Shown here piece after piece: positions 16,987 to 25,513 of a stretch of 51,455 nt of DNA. This DNA is from Phascolarctobacterium sp. GTDB lineage: Bacteria > Bacillota > Negativicutes > Acidaminococcales > Acidaminococcaceae. Made by a program: the position numbers and the translations under genes. Numbering within the stretch: the first letter of the stretch is position 1; every line of letters begins with the position of its first letter. Under the pieces are notes generated by a model. The model made no database searches. It was not told the origin of the DNA and saw only the letters and a program-made list of their open reading frames with translations. The stretch spans positions 10,939-62,393 of the forward strand of contig JAUNIS010000011.1 in NCBI GenBank assembly GCA_030523325.1, read 5' to 3'.

Positions 16987-18003
16987 ATGAAAAAAATAAA
17001 TGTAGAGGATGCCATCGGCATGGCTATTTGTCACGACATCACAGAAATGCGTGACGGCTTTAAGGGTGCTCGTTTTAAACGTGGACACGTAATCATAAAG
17101 GAAGATATTCCTAAATTTTTAGACTTAGGCAAGCGCACCGTATTTGTCTGGGAAGAAAATGCAGGCGAGATTCATGAAGAAGATTGTGCTCTGCGTATGG
17201 CTGAGATGACACGCCTGCCTAACGTGCATTTCGATGGACCATCCGAAGGTAAGATGCTCATGTTTGCCGATGAACGGGGCATGTTTAGAGTTAATACTAA
17301 TTTGCAAAGAGAAATTAATTCCATCGGCGATCTTACAATTTCTTCTTTGCCTGATCATTATCCCGTGGAAAAGGGTGCGCGAATTGCTTCCATGCGTATC
17401 GTTCCTCTTGTAACGAAGGAAGAACAAATCATTAAGGCAGAAGAATTATGTAAACAGCAAAAGCTTTTTGAGCTCTTGCCTTATCAAAATAAAAAAATCG
17501 GCGTCATTATCACCGGTTCCGAGGTTTATACGGGTCGCATCAAGGATAAATTTGAACCTGTAGTACGAGCAAAGATGCAAAATTTTCCTGCGGAAATTTT
17601 AGGCGTGACTATTTGTGATGACGACTTGGAAATGATCGTTACTGCTGCCAGAAAATATTTGGGTGCTGGTGCAGACTTTTTAATCTTTACGGGTGGCATG
17701 TCAGTTGATCCTGACGATTTAACCCCCACGGCTATTCGTCAGCTTGGTGCAGAAATTATTAGTCATGGTGTGCCTGCTCAACCTGGTAACATGACTCTTG
17801 TAGCCTATCTACAGGATGTAGCAATTTTAGGTGTTCCTGGTGCTGCCATTAGTTTACCCACAACAATGTTTGATGTATTTCTGCCTCAAGTTTTTGCTAG
17901 CGTAAAATTTACAAAAAAAGATTTAGTCAATTTAGGTGACGGTGGTCTATGTCAATTATGCAAGCATTGTCATTGGCCTAATTGTACCTTCGGGAGATAT
18001 TAA
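16987..18003 (+). CDS. MoeA-like molybdopterin-binding protein with C-terminal Cys cluster
   Basis: This 338-residue protein contains a MoCF-biosynthesis (MogA/MoeA fold) domain from about residue 170, with VIITGSEVYTGRI and FTGGMSVDPDDLTPTAI. The N-terminal 165 residues do not show the typical MoeA domain I/II pattern that I can recognise. The C terminus ends in CQLCKHCHWPNC (Cys322, 325, 328, 333), suggesting a metal site or zinc knuckle. It probably helps insert molybdenum into molybdopterin. GAGGATG lies before the ATG, and moaA follows after one base. Full MoeA activity is not certain. Confidence 0.75.
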   Translation: MKKINVEDAIGMAICHDITEMRDGFKGARFKRGHVIIKEDIPKFLDLGKRTVFVWEENAGEIHEEDCALRMAEMTRLPNVHFDGPSEGKMLMFADERGMFRVNTNLQREINSIGDLTISSLPDHYPVEKGARIASMRIVPLVTKEEQIIKAEELCKQQKLFELLPYQNKKIGVIITGSEVYTGRIKDKFEPVVRAKMQNFPAEILGVTICDDDLEMIVTAARKYLGAGADFLIFTGGMSVDPDDLTPTAIRQLGAEIISHGVPAQPGNMTLVAYLQDVAILGVPGAAISLPTTMFDVFLPQVFASVKFTKKDLVNLGDGGLCQLCKHCHWPNCTFGRY

Positions 18004-18004
18004 G

Positions 18005-18952
18005 ATGCAGGATAAGTTCGGGCGGACAATTACATATTTACGGCTATCTGTCACGGACTTATGCAATTTGCGTTGTAAATATTGCATGCCAGAAGCTGGT
18101 GTTTGCAAAAAAAATCATGAGGACATGCTCAAGGAAGACGAGATGATTCTTGCTATCGAGGCAGCCGCGAGTCTAGGCATTCGTAAATTAAGAATCACAG
18201 GCGGAGAGCCCTTGGTAAAGAAAAATATTCTCTCTATCTGCAAAAGGGCGAGCCGCGTAGCTGGAATTGACGAAGTATGCGTGACAACAAACGGTGTGCT
18301 TTTAGAAAAATATGCACAGGAACTCAAGGACGCTGGTGTAAAACGCTTGAATATTAGTCTTGATACCCTGGACGCGGGGAAATTTTTCGAGATAACGCGA
18401 GGCGGTGACTTAAAGCAAGTTTTAGCTGGTATTGACGCGGCGCTTCAAGCCGGCTTTGCAAAAATAAAATTAAACGCAGTGCTGATGGCCGGCTTTAACG
18501 ATGATGAGATTCGCAGTTTAGCCGAGCTTAGCATTAATAAATCCATTGATGTGCGTTTCATCGAGCTTATGCCCATGCTTGATACAAATTTTGACCAAGT
18601 GGCCTATATGCCGATAAGTAAAGTTTTAGACGTATTACCCGAGCTTTCGGAATTATCTGTTGATGGTATTGCTAATCTCTATAAATTACCTGGAGCTCAG
18701 GGTAATATTGGTCTAATTAGTCCCGTAAGCAATAATTTTTGTGCTGGTTGCAACAGAATTCGTTTAACGGCGGATGGCAAGTTCAAGCCCTGCCTACACG
18801 CCCCGGAAGAATTTTCCATCAAGGGCTTGGATTTTCTAGGCATGGTCGAACAGATGAAAAAAGCAATCCTTGCTAAGCCTGAGCGTCACGACGATTTAAC
18901 AGGAAAAAATATTAGCAAGGCTGAGCGATCTATGAATGCAATTGGCGGTTAA
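18005..18952 (+). CDS. moaA: GTP 3',8-cyclase (radical SAM)
   Basis: MoaA opens molybdenum cofactor synthesis by rearranging GTP with S-adenosylmethionine. The 315-residue protein has the radical SAM motif CNLRCKYC (Cys20, 24, 27). The C-terminal cluster appears as NNFCAGCNR followed by KPCLH, and the essential GG ends the protein (NAIGG). ATG 18005 is chosen because it gives the standard N terminus and follows GGGAG; a longer frame from 17936 runs over the MoeA-like gene. It lies one base after that gene, so the two are probably coupled. Confidence 0.95.
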   Translation: MQDKFGRTITYLRLSVTDLCNLRCKYCMPEAGVCKKNHEDMLKEDEMILAIEAAASLGIRKLRITGGEPLVKKNILSICKRASRVAGIDEVCVTTNGVLLEKYAQELKDAGVKRLNISLDTLDAGKFFEITRGGDLKQVLAGIDAALQAGFAKIKLNAVLMAGFNDDEIRSLAELSINKSIDVRFIELMPMLDTNFDQVAYMPISKVLDVLPELSELSVDGIANLYKLPGAQGNIGLISPVSNNFCAGCNRIRLTADGKFKPCLHAPEEFSIKGLDFLGMVEQMKKAILAKPERHDDLTGKNISKAERSMNAIGG

Positions 18953-18974
18953 AAAATTTTCCGAGGAGAAGCCT

Positions 18975-19451
18975 ATGGATTTTACACATTTTAATGAGCA
19001 AGGAAAAGCGAAAATGGTTAACGTGGGTGAAAAGGACTGCACAAAACGTACGGCATGTGCTGGTATAAGTGTTTTGGTTAACAATGAAACCTTCGAACTA
19101 ATTAAATCTGGAGGAGTGAAGAAGGGCGACGTCTTGACTGTTGCTCAAATAGCTGGGGTTATGGGTGCTAAACGAACAGCAGATTTAATTCCCATGTGCC
19201 ATCCGATTATCATTGACGGCGTTGACCTAGTTCTTGATTTAGATGAAAATAAAAAATCCGTCGAGATTCGTGCAACAGTTTCTTGCACGGGGCGTACGGG
19301 TGTAGAGATGGAAGCTTTGACGAGCGCATCGATTGCGGCCCTCACTGTTTATGATATGTGCAAGGCTATGCAAAAGGATATGGTGATTACAAACCTGCGT
19401 CTTATTAGTAAAACTGGTGGAGTGCATGGAGATTTTTCTCGGGAGGAATAA
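18975..19451 (+). CDS. moaC: Cyclic pyranopterin monophosphate synthase
   Basis: MoaC converts the MoaA product into cyclic pyranopterin monophosphate. The protein of about 158 residues shows LIPMCHPI, corresponding to the active-site loop LCHPL, and TGRTGVEMEALTSAS with the catalytic region. Length matches the family. ATG 18975 follows GAGGAG; an upstream in-frame ATG at 18936 lies within moaA. It is followed after four bases by the MogA-like gene, continuing the cofactor operon. Confidence 0.95.
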   Translation: MDFTHFNEQGKAKMVNVGEKDCTKRTACAGISVLVNNETFELIKSGGVKKGDVLTVAQIAGVMGAKRTADLIPMCHPIIIDGVDLVLDLDENKKSVEIRATVSCTGRTGVEMEALTSASIAALTVYDMCKAMQKDMVITNLRLISKTGGVHGDFSREE

Positions 19452-19455
19452 AGAA

Positions 19456-20493
19456 ATGCTTTATACAGCTGCAATTATTACCGTTAGCGATAAAGGTTCT
19501 CGAGGAGAAAGAATTGATACAGCTGGACCAGCCCTTGCAAAAATTTTAATTTCTGCGGGCTATGAGATTCTTCATACAGCAATTGTGCCTGACGAATTCT
19601 TTGACATTCAAAGAGAAATCGTAAGATCGGCAGACTCATATAAAGCTAATTTAATTTTAACGACAGGAGGAACGGGTTTTTCCCCGCGAGACATTACTCC
19701 CGAGGTAACAAAATTTGTTATTGAACGTGAGACTCCTGGTCTTGCTGAGTTGATGCGCAGTGAAAGTATGAAGATAACTTTACATGGTTGCCTATCTAGA
19801 TCTGTAGCAGGAATTCGCGGACGGAGTTTAATTGTAAATTTGCCGGGCAGTGAAAAGGGCGCTCGAGAAAACCTCGAAGCAATTTTAAAACCCATCGGAC
19901 ATGGCATCAAAATGCTTTTGTCAGAAGGCAGTGCTGAGTGTGCAAGTAGCTTCAGCGATAAAGAAGCAAAACAAAACGTTTCGTCAATCTGCAAAGATGA
20001 CGTCAATTCTTCAACTAATGTCTGCACTCAAATTGCCAAGATAAAGGTTTCTTCTGTCTGCAAAGATAACTCAGACCCTGCGCCTAAAATTAACTGTAAA
20101 AATGCAAACGCAGAGGCTCCATCCTTAGATGCTTGGCTTATAGAAGCGCAAGAGGATGCCAGCGCGTCTCAATGCGGTATGTATTTGCAGCATGTGGGCG
20201 TAGTCCGTGAGACCGCTAAAAAAGTTGTACGTCAAAGCGAATCCTGTGAGAAAGTTTTAGGCATGGAATTTGCTTTTGACTCGCAAAAGGTAGAAGCAGC
20301 CATTAAACAAGCAAAAAATTTGCCAGGCATTTATTACGTAAAAGTTTGGCTTGCTCAAGGCGAATTAAAAGTTGGCGATAAAATTATGCAGGTCCTCATC
20401 GGAGGAGATATCCGTCCTCACGTAGTCAGTGCTTTAGAAAGTCTTGTTAGTGAACTAAAAAATAATTGCATCACGGAAAAAGAAATGTTTTGA
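19456..20493 (+). CDS. MogA/MoaB-like domain fused to a MoaE-like domain
   Basis: This 345-residue protein joins two cofactor enzymes. Residues 1-160 are a MogA/MoaB-type domain, with TVSDKGSRGERIDTAG, TTGGTGFSPRD and LPGSEKGARENL, which adenylates molybdopterin. Residues about 223-335 resemble the short MoaE-like family (GMYLQHVGVVRET, LKVGDKIMQVLIGGDIR), related to the large subunit of molybdopterin synthase. The linker 161-222 is rich in Cys, Lys and Asp and holds an imperfect repeat, VSSICKDD (175-182) and VSSVCKDN (198-205). GGAGGA precedes ATG 19456. A terminator follows, so it ends the operon. No MoaD is visible in the window. Confidence 0.78.
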   Translation: MLYTAAIITVSDKGSRGERIDTAGPALAKILISAGYEILHTAIVPDEFFDIQREIVRSADSYKANLILTTGGTGFSPRDITPEVTKFVIERETPGLAELMRSESMKITLHGCLSRSVAGIRGRSLIVNLPGSEKGARENLEAILKPIGHGIKMLLSEGSAECASSFSDKEAKQNVSSICKDDVNSSTNVCTQIAKIKVSSVCKDNSDPAPKINCKNANAEAPSLDAWLIEAQEDASASQCGMYLQHVGVVRETAKKVVRQSESCEKVLGMEFAFDSQKVEAAIKQAKNLPGIYYVKVWLAQGELKVGDKIMQVLIGGDIRPHVVSALESLVSELKNNCITEKEMF

Positions 20494-20497
20494 ATTT

Positions 20498-20535
20498 CAC
20501 ACCCCAAGTTCATTTTATGACTTCGGGGTGTTTTG
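20498..20535 (+). terminator. Intrinsic terminator of the molybdenum cofactor operon
   Basis: CACCCC (20500-20505) pairs with GGGGTG (20525-20530), the stem extends weakly through AAGT/ACTT, and TTTTG follows. Confidence 0.8.
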
Positions 20536-20609
20536 CTTGCCAAAAAAATGACAGATATCCAAGTTAGTGTTACAATATAATCGGAAAGGTTTTTGTAAAA
20601 TTAGGTACT

Positions 20610-22094
20610 ATGTTAAAAAATATTCCTACTTACACAAAAAGAATATTGAACCTTTTAAATGCTGCAGGCTTTGAAGCTTATCTTGTAGGTGGAGCCGTCC
20701 GAGATCTTTTGCTAGGGCGTGAGCCTGTGGATTACGATATTACGACGAATGCTAAGCCTGAAACAGTTCGCGATTTAGCACTCAAGGAAGGCTGGAAGGT
20801 TATAGATAATCTCGGTCAAAATTTTGGCTGCTGTGTCATTGTTTTAGATGACGTGTCCACCGAGGTAACAACTTTTCGTAGCGAAAGATACGGCGAGGAT
20901 GCTCATAAGCCAAAGGATGTTTGGTACTGTGAGACTTTAAAAGAAGATTTAGCTCGTCGCGACTTTACGGTTAATGCTATGGCTATGGACGCAACTGGAA
21001 ATATTTACGATTATTTTGGTGGTCGTGAGGATTTAGCAAAAAAAATTCTGCGCACTGTTGGTCATGCTTCCTCTCGTTATGAAGAAGATGCTTTAAGAAT
21101 GTTCAGGGCTTGTCGTTTTGTCGCTCAGCTTGGTTTTACTTACGTAGAAGATAATCCATCCATCGGCGGCTTCGGTATGTTAAACACGCCTTACTATTTA
21201 GAAAAAAATTACGCCTTTCCTATTGAGCGAACAAGAGGACTTTCTTTAGAGCGCGTTCGCAAGGAAATCGATAAGATGCTTGTGGCACCTTATGCGACGC
21301 AAGGCTTGATGCTTTTTGTTGCTACTGGTTTAAGCGATAGCACTTGTCGTGTAAAGGAAAATGGCAAGGTCGAGGAGATTGCCATTTTGCCAGAACTCAG
21401 ACATATTGTCGGTCTTAAGCAAAACCCACGTTTTCACTGTTACGATACTTGGGAGCATACACTTTTTGCCATGGATAACAGTCCTCGGGATTTACTTTTA
21501 CGTTGGGCACTATTACTTCACGATATTGGTAAAGGGCAAGAAGGTATTCGCGTTATTACTGAAGAAGGTCAGCCTCGTGACGCAGGTCATGAGAAACGTA
21601 GCGCTCGAGACGCGGAAAAAATTTTCGCTCGGCTTCGCATGAATAAAGATTTTGCAAAGCTTGCGACCTGGCTCGTAGCCAATCATATGCGTTTCGTCGG
21701 ACTTTTTAAAGCTGAAGGCAACACAGCTCTCTTAAGATGGCTCAGGCAAGAAGCTCATAGCGGAATCTTTCGAAATAATAAAGAGCTAGTCTTTGCCTAT
21801 GAAAATTTAGTAGAGGTTTATCTTGCAGATATGGGAGCAACTCATGCCGGCTTTAAGAAGGAGCTTATGGATCAAGCACGTGCGCTAAGCTCGAGACTAG
21901 TTGAGCTTGCTTTAGGCATGCCCGTTGCTACAAGTGACTTAGCAATTACCGGGAAGGACTTGCTATCCATTATTCCTCAAGAGAGAATTAAAGATGAGCT
22001 TACCTATCTTTTAGCACGAGTGCAAAATGGTGATTTGCAAAATCAAAAAACAATGCTTGTAGAAGCTGTGCAAAAACATCTTAAGCGTGGCTAA
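20610..22094 (+). CDS. cca: CCA tRNA nucleotidyltransferase with HD domain
   Basis: This 494-residue enzyme adds or repairs the 3' CCA of tRNA. The N-terminal nucleotidyltransferase shows LVGGAVRDLLLGREPVDYDI with the DxD metal pair, then RRDFTVNAMA and the RFVAQLGF motif. The C-terminal half has an HD phosphohydrolase domain (HCYDTWEHT, LLHDIGKG), a combination seen in several bacterial CCA/poly(A) polymerases. TATAAT lies at 20576-20581, but no clear -35 is seen. The ribosome site is weak. Poly(A) polymerase is the main alternative. Confidence 0.88.
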   Translation: MLKNIPTYTKRILNLLNAAGFEAYLVGGAVRDLLLGREPVDYDITTNAKPETVRDLALKEGWKVIDNLGQNFGCCVIVLDDVSTEVTTFRSERYGEDAHKPKDVWYCETLKEDLARRDFTVNAMAMDATGNIYDYFGGREDLAKKILRTVGHASSRYEEDALRMFRACRFVAQLGFTYVEDNPSIGGFGMLNTPYYLEKNYAFPIERTRGLSLERVRKEIDKMLVAPYATQGLMLFVATGLSDSTCRVKENGKVEEIAILPELRHIVGLKQNPRFHCYDTWEHTLFAMDNSPRDLLLRWALLLHDIGKGQEGIRVITEEGQPRDAGHEKRSARDAEKIFARLRMNKDFAKLATWLVANHMRFVGLFKAEGNTALLRWLRQEAHSGIFRNNKELVFAYENLVEVYLADMGATHAGFKKELMDQARALSSRLVELALGMPVATSDLAITGKDLLSIIPQERIKDELTYLLARVQNGDLQNQKTMLVEAVQKHLKRG

Positions 22095-22114
22095 ATTTAT
22101 TGGGGGTTGATTTT

Positions 22115-22849
22115 ATGTTAAAAAAATTCTTAGGGATCCTCGTGTGTGTAGGTGTTTTATGCGTGGGCTGTTACAATTATCAAGACCTGCTTTTCCCTGT
22201 TAAGGAGGGGGAGCCGCAGCCTGAAACTGGACCAGATACTCTCGTTGGCAAAATCGACGTGAAAAATTCTCCCTATTTTACAGCTCCAGATTTTTACAAT
22301 ATGAAATCTGGAGGCAGTCTCATTCTTTTAGAGAAATTTACCACACATCAACAAAGAAGTGGCTATACCTGTGGCCCAGCAGCAGCTTCCATGGTTATTG
22401 AGCATTTTACAAAAAAGCGCGAGGATGAATTTGCTATGGGAAAGATTATGGGCACGAATAATACCAATGGCACAACTGTTAAAGGTATGGTGAAGTACTT
22501 TGAAGAAATCGGTTGGGATGTAAAATCCTCCGAGAGTAAAAGTGCACCCAATACTTACGAAGATTTTTTAAAATTTGTTGACGAAAATTTACAGAACAAT
22601 ACTCCCATCATCGTGGAAAACGTTGACTGGGGTGGTCATTATAGAGTAATTATTGGACATGACAGCATGGCAACCGAATTTAGCGGGGACGATGTTTTAA
22701 TTATGGCGGATCCTTTCGATACATGTGACCATGTGCAGGACGGTTATGTGGTGCAACATGCCGAAAAATTTTATTATATGTGGTTTGACCATCAACTTTT
22801 TGCCAAAAACAAACAAGATAAACCGTATCTAATTGTCAGGCCCAAATAA
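22115..22849 (+). CDS. C39-like papain-fold cysteine peptidase, membrane-anchored
   Basis: This 244-residue protein has an N-terminal hydrophobic segment ending in VLCVGC (Cys19), an imperfect lipobox. The C39-like domain has the expected triad: Cys86 in SGYTCGPAAAS, His175 in GGHYRVIIGHD, and Asp199 in MADPFD. Such proteins cleave peptides or peptidoglycan cross-bridges outside the membrane, or act on bacteriocin leader peptides. ATG 22115 follows GGGGG and keeps the signal peptide. It is 12 bases before the serine hydrolase-like gene. No ABC transporter adjoins, so bacteriocin processing is unlikely. Confidence 0.75.
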   Translation: MLKKFLGILVCVGVLCVGCYNYQDLLFPVKEGEPQPETGPDTLVGKIDVKNSPYFTAPDFYNMKSGGSLILLEKFTTHQQRSGYTCGPAAASMVIEHFTKKREDEFAMGKIMGTNNTNGTTVKGMVKYFEEIGWDVKSSESKSAPNTYEDFLKFVDENLQNNTPIIVENVDWGGHYRVIIGHDSMATEFSGDDVLIMADPFDTCDHVQDGYVVQHAEKFYYMWFDHQLFAKNKQDKPYLIVRPK

Positions 22850-22861
22850 AGGAGACTACTT

Positions 22862-24472
22862 ATGACAAGAAAAAAATATTTGTCTTTGCTTCTTGCTGCT
22901 CTCTTCACATTGGGAATGATGCAGGACGCACAAGCTGTTGGCATACTCCGTCCAAATATTCAGGTGCGAGACAAAACTGGTACGCAGCAGCCTGGTGTGT
23001 CAACGCAACCAAGTAGAGAAACAAATACAAATAAAAATGATACAAAAGAGCGAGTTGTAATTTCTACAAAGCCTAATGTTAAGCAAGACACTAATGTAAT
23101 CGCAAAACAAAATGCGAATACATCAGCTAAAAAAGAAACAAAAGCAGAGCCTAAAACCACTGCAATAATATCTAGAACGAAGCAAGCTGCACAAGCAAAT
23201 GATTTAGTGCAAAATTTTGCTCTTGACGGCGAGCTTGCATCCATGCTGGGGGACAAAGGTACGCAGGTTCCTGGTCTAGGCGTCGTTGCTTACAAAAATT
23301 CTAAAAAAATTTACGAAAACTATGGCGGTCGTCGTTATATTTCGGAAGATAAACTAGGTGATTTGCCTTTTACGAAGGATAGCCGTTTTAGAGTGGGCAC
23401 AATTTCACAAACTCTTGTTGCTCTAGCAACCTTGCAGCTTGTGGACCAAGGAAAATTAAATTTAGACGAAGACATTAGTAAATATTTAGGCTTCACTTTA
23501 CGTAATCCCCATAATGCGGATATAAAGATTACCACTCGTATGCTTATGGCTCATACATCGAGTTTGCGTGATGGTAGCTACGACGGGAAGCGACCTTGGC
23601 AAGAAATTTTCGCAAGCTCTAAGGGGATGTTTGGACCTAAGGATCAAAAGACCGGTGAATACTTCCATTATGCTAATGTGAATTATCGTGTCCTTGCGAC
23701 TATTTTGGAAAAGGTTTCCAATACTCGTTTTGACTTATTCATGAAAAATGGCATCCTCAAGGATTTAAACATTAAGGGTAGCTACAATATTTGCGATTTT
23801 AAAACTAAAGAGCAAAAACTTTTGGGCGGCGTTTATCAAAAGCAAACCAAGGGAACCTGGGATGAAAACGGTGCTTGGGTTCTGCAAATGGATGATTACA
23901 CTCAACTTAAGGGGCACAAGAACACGGAATTTTTCGTGCAACCAGCTGAGGCAAGTGAAGATGCCTGGCTAAATCTTTTGAATTATAAAATTGGCGAGAA
24001 TGCAAGTGTTTTTGTTCCCGAATGTGGGTTGCGTGCATCTCTTGATGAGTTAAGCCATCTTTTAGAAATGATTTTCGCTCAAGGAACCTATATGAATAAG
24101 CAGGTGCTTAACGAAAAAACTCTTGAAGAAATGTTTAAGATTCATTGGTTCTATGATGATTGGGATAAGACGGGTGAAACATATGGCGGACTTTTCGAAG
24201 CGTATGGTTTTGGCGTGATGCCTTACTTTAATGGCAGCACTACACGTCTTACAACTGTTAAGGATCATCAATGGTGGGGACAAATAGGCGATAGCCTTGG
24301 CATCATCTCTGGTCTCGTCATTGATCGCAGAACAAAATCTGGTTACGTTTATCTTGCCAATGGTCAAGCGATGAATTGGTCCGACTCGAGAAGTCGCGGA
24401 AAATTCTCTAAGCATATTATTTGGCAAGAAAATATTAACGATGCAATTTGCAGGAATTTATTTAAGGATTAA
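22862..24472 (+). CDS. Secreted beta-lactamase-fold serine hydrolase-like protein, probably inactive
   Basis: This 536-residue exported protein has a signal peptide ending near AQA (residue 25) and a low-complexity Thr/Lys/Asn linker to about residue 110. The rest is a beta-lactamase/PBP-like domain. In ungapped alignment with the family block RIGSVTK..LQLV, it reads RVGTISQ..LQLV. The nucleophile Ser is Thr180 and the Lys is Gln183. The YxN motif survives as YANVNY. The third motif GHxG reads GQIG, losing His. It probably binds rather than cleaves substrate, perhaps peptidoglycan. The mupG gene starts two bases after its stop, suggesting co-expression. Confidence 0.75.
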   Translation: MTRKKYLSLLLAALFTLGMMQDAQAVGILRPNIQVRDKTGTQQPGVSTQPSRETNTNKNDTKERVVISTKPNVKQDTNVIAKQNANTSAKKETKAEPKTTAIISRTKQAAQANDLVQNFALDGELASMLGDKGTQVPGLGVVAYKNSKKIYENYGGRRYISEDKLGDLPFTKDSRFRVGTISQTLVALATLQLVDQGKLNLDEDISKYLGFTLRNPHNADIKITTRMLMAHTSSLRDGSYDGKRPWQEIFASSKGMFGPKDQKTGEYFHYANVNYRVLATILEKVSNTRFDLFMKNGILKDLNIKGSYNICDFKTKEQKLLGGVYQKQTKGTWDENGAWVLQMDDYTQLKGHKNTEFFVQPAEASEDAWLNLLNYKIGENASVFVPECGLRASLDELSHLLEMIFAQGTYMNKQVLNEKTLEEMFKIHWFYDDWDKTGETYGGLFEAYGFGVMPYFNGSTTRLTTVKDHQWWGQIGDSLGIISGLVIDRRTKSGYVYLANGQAMNWSDSRSRGKFSKHIIWQENINDAICRNLFKD

Positions 24473-24474
24473 TA

Positions 24475-25506
24475 ATGAAAAACGGAATTTCCATTTATTT
24501 TGGTTTGGATAATACATTAGAAGAAAATCTTGAGCTTATCAACAAGGCTCATGGGCTTGGCATCAAAAGAATATTTACTTCTTTGCAGATTCCTGAAACA
24601 GACGGAGCAAGGTTAAAGCCGGAATTAAAAGCCGTGTTAGACGTTACCAGGCAAATGGGCATAGAGGTTATTGCTGATGTCAACGCAACTCTTTTAAAAG
24701 GCGATCCTAATCTTGCGGCCTTGGGCATTCAACGTTTACGTTTAGATGACGGCTATAATTTTCACGAGATTTCAAGCCTCAGCCGAAGGTTTCCTATTAG
24801 CCTTAATGCCTCGACGTTAGACGGAGCTGCTTTAAAGAAGCTTGCGAGACTTGAGATGAACTTTGATAATACGGAAGCGAGCTTTAATTTTTATCCGCAC
24901 CCCTTTACAGGGCAAACAGCTGAGCTTGTGTACGAGCGCACAAAATTATTAAAAGCCTTTGGTGTGAGAGTCAGTGCTTTTGTGTCTAGCCAAAATCGTA
25001 GGCGTGGTCCTTTGCATCAAGGCTTGCCAACAATTGAGCTGCAACGCAACACACCGGTTAGTATTGCAGCCTTTCAGCTTGCTTGCATGGGCGTAGACGG
25101 AGTGTTTATTGGCGATTCCTTGCCAAGTGAAGAAGAACTTAAGGTTTTAGCCAAACTCAATGCACCAAGCGTTTTAGAAATTCCTTGCGATTTTGCAGAG
25201 AATACTGTTAATTTGCGTGAGCAAATTTTTACCGTGCGTCCTGACATTTCTCCTTATATCGTGCGTAGTCTGGAGGCAAGAAAGCTTTTTGCTAATACTG
25301 ATATTGTGTCTATGCATACGACAACAATTACGAGAGGCAGCATTTTGCTTGACAACAATGAGTACGGTCGTTACAAAGGAGAACTGGGCTTGTCAAAGCT
25401 TGAACTTCCTTGTGACAGCAAGGTCAATGTTTTAGGAAAAATAAAAAGCGAATCCCTTTATCTTTTGGATTGTTTGTGGCCGGGGGTAAAATTTAAATTT
25501 GTCTGA
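24475..25506 (+). CDS. mupG: MupG-type 6-phospho-N-acetylmuramidase (DUF871 family)
   Basis: This 343-residue TIM-barrel protein belongs to the former DUF871 family. Visible features are the N-terminal GISIYFGL, FTSLQIPE, the RLDDGY strand and NFYPHPFTG. The C-terminal part beginning near HTTTITRG is the cyclophilin-like domain seen in the family. MupG cleaves MurNAc-6P-GlcNAc made during cell wall recycling. Length is normal. It starts two bases after the beta-lactamase-like gene and is followed by pncC, and nagA lies 1.3 kb downstream, which agrees with amino-sugar salvage. Confidence 0.82.
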   Translation: MKNGISIYFGLDNTLEENLELINKAHGLGIKRIFTSLQIPETDGARLKPELKAVLDVTRQMGIEVIADVNATLLKGDPNLAALGIQRLRLDDGYNFHEISSLSRRFPISLNASTLDGAALKKLARLEMNFDNTEASFNFYPHPFTGQTAELVYERTKLLKAFGVRVSAFVSSQNRRRGPLHQGLPTIELQRNTPVSIAAFQLACMGVDGVFIGDSLPSEEELKVLAKLNAPSVLEIPCDFAENTVNLREQIFTVRPDISPYIVRSLEARKLFANTDIVSMHTTTITRGSILLDNNEYGRYKGELGLSKLELPCDSKVNVLGKIKSESLYLLDCLWPGVKFKFV

Positions 25507-25513
25507 GGGTTTT

